Positions 28,339-37,376 of a stretch of DNA of 64,000 nt are shown here, piece after piece (positions within the stretch are counted from its first letter, which is position 1; each line of letters starts with the position of its first letter). The position numbers and the translations under genes were made by a program. The notes beneath the pieces were generated by a model that was given only the letters and a program-made list of their open reading frames with translations, was not told where the DNA came from and searched no databases. Location of the stretch: NCBI GenBank assembly GCA_965218045.1, contig CBDCJX010000001.1, positions 124,001 to 188,000 on the forward strand, read 5' to 3'. Origin of the DNA: CAVRCA01 sp965218045 (GTDB lineage: Bacteria > Pseudomonadota > Alphaproteobacteria > Acetobacterales > Acetobacteraceae).

Positions 28339-29559
28339 CTATGGTTGCAAAATTGGTGCGATAAAGGAAGCAAGATCGCCTCCCGGAAACAGATGCGAAC
28401 TAATGCCCGCGGCACTTGCCGCTGCGAGATCGCGCCGTTGATCGCCGACAAGCACGCATCGCTCCGGGTCGAGCTCCCAGCGACGCATGATGTCGACGAT
28501 CATTCCGGGCGCCGGCTTGCGCCAGTCGCTGGCGCGGCAATAGGCAGGCACGACCCCCTCCTCGTGGAACGGGCAATAGCGGATGTCGTCGATGGTGCCA
28601 GCGTGGCGGCGCACCTCATCCGTCATCCAGGCGTGCAGCGCCCGGACGGCGGCCTCGTCGTAGAGACCACGGGCCACGCCGGACTGATTGGTCACCACGA
28701 ACACGTGCCAGCCGGCTTGCGTCGCCTTGCGGATCGCCTCGATCGCGCCCGGTATCCACTCGAAGCGCTCGCGTGATCCGACCCAGCCGTGATCGACGTT
28801 GATAACGCCGTCGCGGTCGAGGAACAGCGCCGGGCGCCGGGACCGCCGCGGCAACTCGACCTGGGCGCGCGCCAGATCCTCGGGCACGCCGATGTCGCGG
28901 AAATAGCCGCAGGCCGGCAGCCCACGCAACGCGCCGCGCGCGGCGAGCCGTGGCATCACGTCGGCCTCGAGCGAGCATTGCGGCGCCAGATCGTCGATCA
29001 GCGCCTTGCGGAACAGGTAGACGCCGCCGTTGATCAGGCCGGCGCTGCCGGGGGGCGGTCGCTCCTGGAATGCGGTGATCCGGTCGGCCTGCGTCGCGAC
29101 CACGCCGTAACGCGACGCGTCCGGCATATGCCGCAGCACGATCCGCCCGACAACGTCGTCGCCGTCGTGGCAAGCAGCGGCAAGCAGGCGGGCAAGATTG
29201 CAGTCGAACAGCGAGTCGCCGTTGCAGAGCAGGAATTGCTCGTCGAGCAGGTGGCGTGCGTGGAACACGGCACCGCCAGTGCCCGCAGGCATGGGTTCCT
29301 CGCTCACGGTGAGGCGGACGTCGATCGGCAGGTGGGCGGCGAGCCCCTGCAAGCTCGCTTCGACCCGGGCCGACTGGAACCCCGTGAGCAGCAGGATGTC
29401 GGAGACGCCGAAGCGGACGATTTCGCGCAGCAGCCAGGCAAGGAAGGGCCGATCGCCGCAGGGCAGGAGCGGCTTGGGCGTCTCGGCCGTGAGGGCGCCG
29501 AGCCGCGTGCCAAGTCCCCCGATCAGCACGGCGCATTGCCGGACGGTCGCTGCTCGCAT
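28339..29559 (-). CDS. Fused heptose-1-phosphate guanylyltransferase (HddC-like) and heptose-bisphosphate phosphatase (GmhB-like)
   Basis: A 406-aa protein with two enzymes. Residues 1-230 are a nucleotidyltransferase: CAVLIGGLGTRLGALTAETP, KPLLPCGDRPFLAWLL, LLCNGDSLFDCNL and GLINGGVYLFRKALIDDL. Residues 240-400 are a HAD phosphatase of the GmhB type: ALFLDRDGVINVDHGWVG (nucleophile DxD), FVVTNQSGVARGLYDEAAV, CRASDWRKPAPGMI (Lys motif) and CVLVGDQRRDLAAASAAGI. Together they perform the dephosphorylation and GDP-activation steps of GDP-heptose synthesis. ATG 29559 follows the gmhA stop directly (TGAATG). Confidence 0.88.
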   Translation of the reverse strand: MRAATVRQCAVLIGGLGTRLGALTAETPKPLLPCGDRPFLAWLLREIVRFGVSDILLLTGFQSARVEASLQGLAAHLPIDVRLTVSEEPMPAGTGGAVFHARHLLDEQFLLCNGDSLFDCNLARLLAAACHDGDDVVGRIVLRHMPDASRYGVVATQADRITAFQERPPPGSAGLINGGVYLFRKALIDDLAPQCSLEADVMPRLAARGALRGLPACGYFRDIGVPEDLARAQVELPRRSRRPALFLDRDGVINVDHGWVGSRERFEWIPGAIEAIRKATQAGWHVFVVTNQSGVARGLYDEAAVRALHAWMTDEVRRHAGTIDDIRYCPFHEEGVVPAYCRASDWRKPAPGMIVDIMRRWELDPERCVLVGDQRRDLAAASAAGISSHLFPGGDLASFIAPILQP

Positions 29560-30162
29560 TCAGGCGCCAGCGGCCTGGGGACAGAGGGTACGTTCGACCA
29601 GCGCGCAGATGACATGGGCCGCGATGATGTGGATCTGCTGAACCACCGGCGTGAGATCGGACGGTGCCGCGAGCAGCAGATCGACCCGCTCGCGCATCCT
29701 GCCGCCCCGGGCACCGCTGAAGCCGAGCGTGACCAAGCCACGTGCGCGCGCCGCGTCGAGCGCGCGCACGATGTTGGGCGAGTTGCCCGAGGTGGAGATG
29801 CCCAGCAGCACGTCACCGCTCTGGCCGAGCCCAAGCACCTGGCGCTCGAAGACGTGATCGTAGCCGTAATCGTTGCCGGTGGCGGTGAGCGCCGATGTGT
29901 CGGTGGTCAACGCGATGGCCGGCAGCGGGGCGCGATCGTACATCAGGCGCGAGATGAACTCGCCCGCGATGTGCTGCGCGTCGGCGGCACTCCCGCCATT
30001 GCCGGCGATCAGCAGTTTGCGCCCGTCGCGCATCGCGTTGGAGATCGCCTCGGCCATGGCAAACATCATGTCCTGCGCTGCCGGATCCCGCGCGAAGACA
30101 CCCAGCGAGTCGAGTGACTGCGACAGGTAGTCGGCAACGTAGCTGCGGTCATCGGAGGTCAA
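29560..30162 (-). CDS. gmhA: Sedoheptulose 7-phosphate isomerase
   Basis: A 200-aa SIS-domain protein: KLLIAGNGGSAADAQHIAGE, FISRLMYDRAPLPAIALTTD, GDVLLGISTSGNSPNIVRAL and HIIAAHVICALVERTLC. This is the GmhA pattern; it converts sedoheptulose 7-phosphate to D-glycero-D-manno-heptose 7-phosphate, the first step of heptose synthesis. The start is taken as TTG 30162, because GAGGAGA lies at a suitable distance and the length then matches the family; an in-frame ATG at 30240 would add 26 unconserved residues. Confidence 0.88.
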   Translation of the reverse strand: MTSDDRSYVADYLSQSLDSLGVFARDPAAQDMMFAMAEAISNAMRDGRKLLIAGNGGSAADAQHIAGEFISRLMYDRAPLPAIALTTDTSALTATGNDYGYDHVFERQVLGLGQSGDVLLGISTSGNSPNIVRALDAARARGLVTLGFSGARGGRMRERVDLLLAAPSDLTPVVQQIHIIAAHVICALVERTLCPQAAGA

Positions 30163-30243
30163 GGTCGTCTCCTCGCTCGCGATTGGAGGTGTGTCGTATC
30201 GTGGGCGGCATTCGTCCGGCGCCGCTCGTGGATGCAACATGGG

Positions 30244-31509
30244 TCATTGCGGCGAGCCCGCGCGCGCTGCTAGCCGAGCGGCGGGCGAACGCTGCACTGC
30301 CACCACTTGCTGTCCCGCTTCTTGCTGTCCCGCTTCCGCCAGGATGCGTCGGAACAGGGCGAGCTGGCCCTGGGTGGTCGCGTCCCAACTGAAACGTTCG
30401 GCGTAGGCCCTGGTCGCCGCGCGATCTGGAAGTGCCGCGAACAGGGCGTGCACGGCGGCGACGATCCCCGCCGGCGTGTTGCTTGGCATGATCAGGCCGG
30501 CTTGCGGCGCTTGCACCACCTCCGGGTTGCCCCAGATCGGGCTGGCGATGACCGGGGTGCCGCATGCCATCGATTCTAGCAGCACGTTGGCCCATCCCTC
30601 TCGGCTCGATGCCAGCACCAACGCATCGGCTGCCGCGTAGACCGCAGGCAGTTCGGCATGCGGGCGCGCACCGAGCAGGCGAACCCGATCGGCAAGGCCG
30701 AGCCGAGCGATCAACGCATCCAAACGGCCCCGTTCCGGCCCCTCGCCGACGATCAGCAAGTCGTAGCCGGGAAGCTGTCGCATGGCCTCGATGATCCGGT
30801 GATGACCTTTGCGGTCGATCAGCAGACCCACCGAGAGCAAGGTCGGGCGCGACAGGCCGAGCGCGCGCCGGGCCGCGACCCGATCGACCGGATGGAAGCG
30901 CGTCGTGTCGACACCGTTCCGGAGCACCTCGACCGCCCCCTCGCACGCGCCCAGTTCGACGAGCGCCGCCTTCAGCGCCGCGCTGACCGCGATCAGCCCG
31001 TTCGCCTCGCCGATCGCACCTTTCAGCAGCATGCGCGGCACGTGGTAGCGCGGCAGCAGGCTGATATCCGATCCACGCGATGTCACCACGACGGGGAGGC
31101 CGAAGCGCCGGCCCAGCCAGATCGCGGCCACGCCGTCGGGGTAGAAGTAGTGAGCGTCGATCAGCTCGATCCCCGGATGGCGCGCCAACAGCCGCCGCAT
31201 CGGTTCCAGGCTGGCACGGTAGAGCAAATAGGGCGCCAGGCCGGTGCCGAGCTTCGGGATGACCGGATAACGCGGATGATGCACCATCAATCCGCCGCGG
31301 GTCTCCACCGCTTGCACCTTGGCGAAACGAGCCCATCGGCCGAACCGCTCGTTGGTACTTGGAAAGAAGGGGACGGGTGCTAACACGGTGCTCTCGGCAT
31401 CGCCGCTCGCGATCAGCTCGCGCAGGCGGTTCTCGACGAAGACCCCGTGATTGGGATGTTCGCTGTTGGGGAAAAGCGTGGTGTAGGTCAGCAGCCGAAG
31501 CGGGCGCAT
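30244..31509 (-). CDS. Glycosyltransferase family 4
   Basis: A 421-aa GT-B enzyme. The N-terminal acceptor domain begins RPLRLLTYTTLFPNSEHPNHG with FVENRL; the donor domain has VLRNGVDTTRFHPVDRVAARRALGL, LLSVGLLIDRKGHHRIIEAM and the E-x7-E signature region ASSREGWANVLLESMACGTPVIA. It transfers a nucleotide-activated sugar in exopolysaccharide assembly; the sugar is not predictable, though a heptose is possible given the next genes. It starts one base after the stop of the 59-aa membrane protein. The C-terminus carries a 5-residue direct duplication (EAGQQ twice). Confidence 0.88.
   Translation of the reverse strand: MRPLRLLTYTTLFPNSEHPNHGVFVENRLRELIASGDAESTVLAPVPFFPSTNERFGRWARFAKVQAVETRGGLMVHHPRYPVIPKLGTGLAPYLLYRASLEPMRRLLARHPGIELIDAHYFYPDGVAAIWLGRRFGLPVVVTSRGSDISLLPRYHVPRMLLKGAIGEANGLIAVSAALKAALVELGACEGAVEVLRNGVDTTRFHPVDRVAARRALGLSRPTLLSVGLLIDRKGHHRIIEAMRQLPGYDLLIVGEGPERGRLDALIARLGLADRVRLLGARPHAELPAVYAAADALVLASSREGWANVLLESMACGTPVIASPIWGNPEVVQAPQAGLIMPSNTPAGIVAAVHALFAALPDRAATRAYAERFSWDATTQGQLALFRRILAEAGQQEAGQQVVAVQRSPAARLAARAGSPQ
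30305..30334. repeat. 15-bp perfect tandem duplication in the glycosyltransferase gene
   Basis: TTGCTGTCCCGCTTC occurs twice head to tail (30305-30319 and 30320-30334). It is in frame and duplicates five residues near the C-terminus, so it is a length-variable site that does not break the gene. Confidence 0.8.
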
Positions 31510-31510
31510 A

Positions 31511-31690
31511 TCACGCCCGCCCGCCGCCGGGAGGCTTGCGCTGCCATCCCTTCGGCGCGGCGGGCGGACGTTCCATCCATTTGGCGTCGAACGGCCAGAA
31601 GCCCTTGCTCGGCTTACTGAAGTCACGCAACGACCATATCGCGAGCCAGCCGAGGCCGACACAGGCACTGAGAAACAGGACACTATCCAT
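31511..31690 (-). CDS. Small membrane protein of the exopolysaccharide locus
   Basis: A 59-aa protein from ATG 31690. Residues 2-18 form one hydrophobic helix (DSVLFLSACVGLGWLAIWSL); the rest is a basic, Pro/Trp-rich tail (SLRDFSKPSKGFWPFDAKW, then MERPPAAPKGWQRKP). Its start overlaps the end of the ligase gene by 8 bases and its stop is one base from the glycosyltransferase start, so it is translationally coupled on both sides. That packing is the main evidence that it is real. The function is unknown; single-helix anchors of this size may hold an assembly complex together. Confidence 0.65.
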   Translation of the reverse strand: MDSVLFLSACVGLGWLAIWSLRDFSKPSKGFWPFDAKWMERPPAAPKGWQRKPPGGGRA

Positions 31691-33023
31691 TGGCGCTGAT
31701 CCTGCTGGTGGCGCGGGTTGTGGCGACACCCGGGATCGGACCAGGGCGCCAGGGACGGGCGTCCACCGCGGCTCCGGTGACCTCGTGCACCGTCTGTCGG
31801 ACGAGGTAACGCGTCGAGGCCAGGACGACCATCAACGTGAAGTAGAAATCCCAGTAGCACAGCGACAGGAATGTTCCGGCGACCATGTAGGCAACGATCG
31901 AGACCTGGCACATTCGCGCCAGCTCTCGACACCATTGCAACGAGGCCACCCCCTTGCTCTCGCGCAGGATCCCGAACGTGTTCACAATTCCGGCGATCGA
32001 GATGCCCAACCAGACGAAGAAGGTGGGGAACCCATGCTCGCCGAGGGGCTCAAACCAGATGCTGTGCACCGCACGCGCCGCCGTGCCCGGCGCATATACA
32101 TCCATCACCGACTGGGTGTAGGGGCCCATGAAACCGGCCCCGGTCAGGGGCCGCGCCAGCGCCATGTTGAGCGAGGCCCGCCACATGCCCATGCGCGACT
32201 GCGCCGAATCGGTCTGCTCGTAATGCTCCAAGGTCGACATGCGGTCGATCCACTCTTGCGGCATGACACTGATCGCGGCGATCACCGCAACCACCACCAC
32301 GACTCCCGTCACGATCTTGTTCGGGCTACGCAACCAGAGCACGATGGACACGGCGGTCAGGCCGATCAAGGCACCCCGCGAGTAGCTTCCCACGATGGAG
32401 AACAGCGTCAGTATCATGGCTGCCAGAAGTCCGATCCGGACGATCCGGTATGAGGACTGCATCCGCAGGTAGTTCATCAGCGGCATGGTGACGAGCAGAC
32501 CGGCCGCGAGGTGGTTGTTATCCTCGATCATCGTGGAAGGCGGTCCGAGCACTCGACCGCCACCGCCCGTGAGCAGGGTGAATCCGCCGCCTTTGATCCC
32601 GTAATAGCTGAGCGAGATCACCATCACCCAGAGCATGGCGTGGATCCTGTACTTGTCGGTCACCAGGGCGGCGGTCACGAGCACGAAGAAGAAGACCTTG
32701 GTTACCCATTCCCACTTCGCCTCCACCTTGCCGGCGGGCGCCAACGCCGTGAGGGAGGTCAACGCGATGCAGATGATGAACACGAAAATCAGCACGGTGG
32801 TCGGGTTGACCGGCAGCCGCTTCGGCTCGCGCGCCACGATGCAGCCGATCATCGTCGCCGCCGCGGTGATGTAGGCCCAAGGCAACGCATCGGCGAGGCC
32901 CCAGGTCAGGCGGTGCAGATTGGAGAACGAGATGAAGGAGTAGATCAGGACACCCACGAACGGCCGCGCGCAGGCGATCGGCACCAAAGCCATCAATTCG
33001 CAGAACAGCAGAGCGGATCGCAT
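31683..33023 (-). CDS. Putative O-glycosylation ligase/polymerase, exosortase A-associated
   Basis: A 446-aa polytopic membrane protein with about ten helices and the Wzy/WaaL-like periplasmic loop. Features: ALVPIACARPFVGVLIYSFI near the start, YYGIKGGGFTLLTGGGGRVL, LGPPSTMIEDNNHLAAGLLV, and FSIVGSYSRGALIGLTAVSI. These match the exosortase A-associated O-antigen-ligase-like family (TIGR03097 as I recall it). It would polymerise or attach the glycan at the periplasmic face. It is in the minus-strand operon between PrsT and the small membrane protein. Confidence 0.85.
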   Translation of the reverse strand: MRSALLFCELMALVPIACARPFVGVLIYSFISFSNLHRLTWGLADALPWAYITAAATMIGCIVAREPKRLPVNPTTVLIFVFIICIALTSLTALAPAGKVEAKWEWVTKVFFFVLVTAALVTDKYRIHAMLWVMVISLSYYGIKGGGFTLLTGGGGRVLGPPSTMIEDNNHLAAGLLVTMPLMNYLRMQSSYRIVRIGLLAAMILTLFSIVGSYSRGALIGLTAVSIVLWLRSPNKIVTGVVVVVAVIAAISVMPQEWIDRMSTLEHYEQTDSAQSRMGMWRASLNMALARPLTGAGFMGPYTQSVMDVYAPGTAARAVHSIWFEPLGEHGFPTFFVWLGISIAGIVNTFGILRESKGVASLQWCRELARMCQVSIVAYMVAGTFLSLCYWDFYFTLMVVLASTRYLVRQTVHEVTGAAVDARPWRPGPIPGVATTRATSRISANG

Positions 33024-33130
33024 GCGTCAGGTTCTCCGAAATCGGGCCGCGCCCGGTGCCCGGGTCGCCGCCGGCGTCACCGAACGGCGTCGTGGCTCAC
33101 CCTGGCTGCGGCAGCCTTGCCCGAGCCGCC

Positions 33131-35893
33131 TCAGCTCTTCGTCAACTCGTCCAGCAGTTTCTGGGCATTCGGCTTCTCATCGAAGTTTGCGTTCGCTTGC
33201 ATGATCCCGGTCAGGAGCTTGCGCGCCTCTTCACGCTGGCCGGTATCCTTCAGCGCCGCCGCGAGATGATACTTGATATCCAGATTGTCGCTCAGCTGAG
33301 CGCTGGCCTGTCGCAGCAAGGGCAGACCGGTCGCCGCCGCGCCTTGGCTGACCAGGATCCAGCCCAGCGTATCGGCGGTCTGACCCCCCGGCAGCAACAC
33401 GTAGGCCTGCTGCGCCAGATCACGAGCGCGCGGGTCACCGCGCTGCTGATAGATCCATGCGAGATTGTTCAACGCGACGGGGTCGTGCGGCTTTTTGTCG
33501 AGCAAGCGCTTGAGATGCGCTTCGGCTCGATCGAGGTGTCCTTGCGCGATCTCCAGCCCGGCAAGCGCTTGGGTGACCGCCAGATCACCGGGGTTGCTGG
33601 TATGCCAATCCTGCAGCGTCGTCACCGCGGCGTCCGTGTGGCCACCCTCCATCTGCGCGCTGGCCAGCCGCATTGCGAGGTAGGCTGAAGGCGACTGTTT
33701 CAGTTGCGCGGCGAATTCGCGGGCCGCGTCGTCGAACCGCCGAGCCGACATGTAGACATCGCCCTTGAGCGCGCGCGCGGCCGGCGTGTCGGCAACCTGG
33801 CCGCGCAGCCGACCCGCCGTGGCAAGCGCCTGATCCAGACCGCCCTCGCTGTTATCGATGGCGATATAGGTCTGCAGCAGCGCAATGTTCTCCGGCGCGA
33901 TGCGGAGACCCTCCTGAACCACGTTGCGTGCCGCCTCGTACTGCTTCGCTTGCACGAGCAGGGCAACCAGCCGCTGCCGCGCCTCGAGCGACCTCGGATC
34001 GATCGCGAGGAGTTTGAGATAGGTGTTGCGCGCGTCCGGCAGCTGTCCGAGGGCGATCTGGGCACGCGCCTCGGCCGCGAGCAGGATCGGACTGGCCTCG
34101 AGCGCATTCGGGTCCTCGCCGAGCAGCGCAATCGCCTTGCTGCCCTCGCCGGCACGCGAATAGAGGTCGGCCAGCGCGACGGTGAGGCGGCTATCCTTCG
34201 GCACCGCGGCGCGCGCGCGCTGGAGCGCGGCAACGGCATCCTCGGCCTTGCCGTCGGCCATCTCCGCCGAGACCAACATCCCAAGCGCCGGTTCACTGGC
34301 CGGTTCCTTCGCCAGAAGCTCTTTCAGGATGCCGATGGCCTGGTCACGCTGGCCGTGCATCGCGGCGATGCGGGCGAGATTGACGCGGGCCGGAGCGAAA
34401 TCCGGGTGGGCCTGAGCGATCTTGCTGAACTGGTCGCGCGCGCCGTCGAGATCGAGCTGCGCCAGTTTCAGAAGTCCCTCGAGATTTTGCACCACCGGCG
34501 TGTCGCCCTGTGCCTGACGGATCTTCGTGATTGCCGCGGCGGCTCGATGGAGGTCCCCGGTCGCCAGTTCGGCAAAGAACAGCGCCGCACCGACCGATGC
34601 CTGCTTCGGAGCGATCTCGAGTGCCTTTTCGAGGTCGCTCGCAGCCGCGCTCGGATCACCGGCGGCAAGCTTGCTCGCCGCGAGCCGGCCGCGCATCTGC
34701 GCGTCCTCTGGCGCCAACGCTGCCGCCTTCTCGAACGCCTGTGTGGCCTGGTCGGGCTGCCCCAACGCGGCGTAGGCGCGCCCGAGCAGGTCGAACGTGG
34801 CCGCATCCGCCACACCCGCCGCCGCCGGCTTGGCCAGCGCCTCGATCACCTTGTCCGGTCGTTGCCGCTGCATGGCGATGCTCGCCAGCAGCTTGGCGCC
34901 GGCCAGATCGTCAGGTACGAGAGCGGCATAGCGCTCGGCGGCGTTCTCGGCCTGCTCCCACTCGCCGAGCTGGGCCTTCACGTAGGCTTGGAGGAAGTAG
35001 CCACGCGGGAAGCTCGGCATCGCCCCGGCCACCTTCCGCAAGGTCGCGTCGGCGGTTCGAAAGTCCTTGTGGCGGACCTGCAGCAATGCCTGCAGCATCA
35101 GCGCGCGCGGATTGTTCGGCAACGCGGCAAGAACCGCGTCAAGATCGGCCTTGGCCTTGTCGTCCTTGCCCGACGCGATCAGCAGGGTCGCGCGTTCCAG
35201 CTTGCCGTCCATCTGGGTGGGTGCCTCGGCGACAAGCTGATCGGCCACCGTCAGCGCCCCGGCGATGTCGCCCTTGCGGTGCAATAGTTGCACCTTTTGC
35301 AGCAGGGCCTGCGGGCTCTTGGGCTGCAAGGCGAGCGCCCGATTGGCCTCGGTCTCGGCGGCTGCCAGATCGCCCTTTGCCATCGCCATGCGGAATTGAG
35401 CGATCACCGGCTCGACGGCGTCGGGTGCCAACCGCTCGGCCTCCGCGAAGGAGCTCGACGCGCCATCGACGTCGCGCCGTGCCGCCTGGGCGTACCCACG
35501 AGCCACCAGGATCTGCGCGTCGAGCGCGGGGTCCTTGTTGGTGACCGTGAAGTCGCGCAGCAGCTCGGCGAACTTATTCTGCACGATGTAGGCTTGCGCG
35601 AGCAGTGGAACCACCTTGTGTGGGTCGAAGCCACGATCGCGCGCTGCCGTGGCTTCCTTCTCGGCGGCCACCGGATCACCAAGCTGCAAGTTCACCCGCG
35701 CGAGCTGGTAATGCGCCTCGGCGCTCTGCGGATCCTCGCGCACCGCGTTGCGCAACTGGATCTGCGCGGATTTCAGGTCGCCCTTCTTTAGCGACTGGCG
35801 CGCCTCGCCAACATAGTCGCGTGCATGCCCCGCGACCGGCCACAAGGCCGTCGACGCGGCTATCAGCGCCCAACCGAGATGTCTGTAACGCAT
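33131..35893 (-). CDS. prsT: PEP-CTERM/XrtA system TPR-repeat protein PrsT
   Basis: A 920-aa exported protein made almost wholly of TPR repeats. The signal peptide is RYRHLGWALIAASTALWPVAGHA; the mature part starts RDYVGEARQSLKKGDLKSAQ, then IQLRNAVREDPQSAEAHYQLA. This start, the length and the position beside PrsR/PrsK match PrsT. No lipobox Cys is seen in the signal, unlike some relatives. ATG 35893 has GAGGG seven bases upstream. It probably works as a periplasmic scaffold for polysaccharide assembly. Confidence 0.88.
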   Translation of the reverse strand: MRYRHLGWALIAASTALWPVAGHARDYVGEARQSLKKGDLKSAQIQLRNAVREDPQSAEAHYQLARVNLQLGDPVAAEKEATAARDRGFDPHKVVPLLAQAYIVQNKFAELLRDFTVTNKDPALDAQILVARGYAQAARRDVDGASSSFAEAERLAPDAVEPVIAQFRMAMAKGDLAAAETEANRALALQPKSPQALLQKVQLLHRKGDIAGALTVADQLVAEAPTQMDGKLERATLLIASGKDDKAKADLDAVLAALPNNPRALMLQALLQVRHKDFRTADATLRKVAGAMPSFPRGYFLQAYVKAQLGEWEQAENAAERYAALVPDDLAGAKLLASIAMQRQRPDKVIEALAKPAAAGVADAATFDLLGRAYAALGQPDQATQAFEKAAALAPEDAQMRGRLAASKLAAGDPSAAASDLEKALEIAPKQASVGAALFFAELATGDLHRAAAAITKIRQAQGDTPVVQNLEGLLKLAQLDLDGARDQFSKIAQAHPDFAPARVNLARIAAMHGQRDQAIGILKELLAKEPASEPALGMLVSAEMADGKAEDAVAALQRARAAVPKDSRLTVALADLYSRAGEGSKAIALLGEDPNALEASPILLAAEARAQIALGQLPDARNTYLKLLAIDPRSLEARQRLVALLVQAKQYEAARNVVQEGLRIAPENIALLQTYIAIDNSEGGLDQALATAGRLRGQVADTPAARALKGDVYMSARRFDDAAREFAAQLKQSPSAYLAMRLASAQMEGGHTDAAVTTLQDWHTSNPGDLAVTQALAGLEIAQGHLDRAEAHLKRLLDKKPHDPVALNNLAWIYQQRGDPRARDLAQQAYVLLPGGQTADTLGWILVSQGAAATGLPLLRQASAQLSDNLDIKYHLAAALKDTGQREEARKLLTGIMQANANFDEKPNAQKLLDELTKS

Positions 35894-35975
35894 GACGTCC
35901 CTCACCCCAAACTCATCATGGTCGCGATCTCGAGCGAGGTCCGCTCAACCGTGCTCGCGCCCTGGTCAAGCCGCA

Positions 35976-37364
35976 CTAGCCGTCCGGTCCGGCAGCCTCG
36001 AAGCTGCTGGCGGCATCGGCGTCGAGCCCGTGCAATTGCATCAGCCCGTAGAGGGTCGGCCGGCTCACGCCGAGCAGCTTCGCCGCCGCCGACAACGTGC
36101 CACCGCTGCGGGCCAGCGCGAGTTGCACCACCTCCCGTTCGGCCCGCAGCCGCGCCGCCCGCAGATCCAAGTCCACGATACTATCGGCAGCGACCTCCAA
36201 CTCGAGATCGGTGGCGTCGAGCAGCTTGCCGTCGGCCATGATGACGGCGCGCTTCATGCGGTTCTCCAGCTCACGCACATTGCCGGGCCAGGTATGCGAC
36301 GTGATCGCCGCGCCGGCACGATCGGTGAAGCCTCGCATGTTGCGGCCGAATTCCCGGTTGAACCGGGCGAAGAAATAGTTGGCGAGCAGCATCACGTCGC
36401 CGCCGCGCTGGCGCAGGGGCGGTATCCTGATGGTGACGGAATTCATCCGATAGAACAGGTCGTTCCGGAAAGCACCGGAACTCACCCGTTCCTCCAGAAT
36501 GATGTTGGTCGCCGAGACGATCCGAACATCGACCTGGATCCGCTGACGTCCGCCGATCCGCTCGATCACCTGGTCTTGCAGGAACCGCAGCAACTTGACC
36601 TGGAGTTGATGCGGCAGGTCACCGATCTCATCGAGGAAGAGCGTCCCCTTGTGCGCGCTCTCGATCTTGCCGATGGTCTGCTTGACGGCGCCGGTGAAAG
36701 CACCACGCTCATGGCCGAACAGCTCGCTTTCCAGCAGGTTCTCCGGGATGGCGCCGCAATTGATCGCAATGAACGGGTGCTTGGCGCGCGGCCCGAGTTC
36801 ATGCAGCGCATGCGCGAGCGCCTCCTTGCCAGTACCACTCTCGCCCAGCAGCAGCACCGGCACGTTGGTTGCGGCAAGTTTCTCGATATCGCGACAGACC
36901 TTCAGCATCGCCTCATGGGCGGTGATGATGCGTTCGATCGGTGACCTTGGCCGAGCAGTGGCCAGGCGGCGGTTCTCCTCCTCGAGCCGGCGCAATCTCA
37001 GTGCGCGATCGACAATCGTGCGCAGCACCTGGATGTCGGTCGGCTTTTCGCAGAAATCATAGGCGCCAACGGCAACCGCGCGAAGCGCATTCGGCTTCTC
37101 CCCGCTGCCGGTGACCACGATCGCCTTGATGTCGGGCACCAGGCGCTGGAGTTCGTCGAGCGTCGCGAAGCCCTCGCTCACGCCGTCAGCGTCGGGCGGC
37201 AGGCCGAGGTCGATCAGCGCGACGTCCGGCGCCGCCTTCTGCGCCAGGACGAGCGCCTCGGCGCGGGTGTGGGCGAGGGCGAGCTCATACTCGGGAAAGG
37301 CCCAGCGATATTGCGAAGCAATGCCCTCGTCATCCTCCACGATTAGCAGTCTGGGCTTGGTCAT
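35976..37364 (-). CDS. prsR: PEP-CTERM-box response regulator PrsR (sigma-54-dependent)
   Basis: A 462-aa NtrC-type regulator. Receiver 1-120 (LLIVEDDEGIASQYRWAF; phospho-Asp in ALIDLGLPP; Lys in YDFCEKPTD). AAA+ about 140-370 with Walker A GESGTGKE, the sigma-54 contact loop GAFTGA, Walker B GTLFLDEIGDL, and WPGNVRELENRMKRAV. A Fis-type helix-turn-helix closes the protein (GGTLSAAAKLLGVSRPTLYG). It should activate sigma-54 promoters of the exopolysaccharide locus and of PEP-CTERM genes when phosphorylated by PrsK, whose gene ends 12 bases upstream. Confidence 0.93.
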   Translation of the reverse strand: MTKPRLLIVEDDEGIASQYRWAFPEYELALAHTRAEALVLAQKAAPDVALIDLGLPPDADGVSEGFATLDELQRLVPDIKAIVVTGSGEKPNALRAVAVGAYDFCEKPTDIQVLRTIVDRALRLRRLEEENRRLATARPRSPIERIITAHEAMLKVCRDIEKLAATNVPVLLLGESGTGKEALAHALHELGPRAKHPFIAINCGAIPENLLESELFGHERGAFTGAVKQTIGKIESAHKGTLFLDEIGDLPHQLQVKLLRFLQDQVIERIGGRQRIQVDVRIVSATNIILEERVSSGAFRNDLFYRMNSVTIRIPPLRQRGGDVMLLANYFFARFNREFGRNMRGFTDRAGAAITSHTWPGNVRELENRMKRAVIMADGKLLDATDLELEVAADSIVDLDLRAARLRAEREVVQLALARSGGTLSAAAKLLGVSRPTLYGLMQLHGLDADAASSFEAAGPDG

Positions 37365-37376
37365 TGCCTTGCTCGC

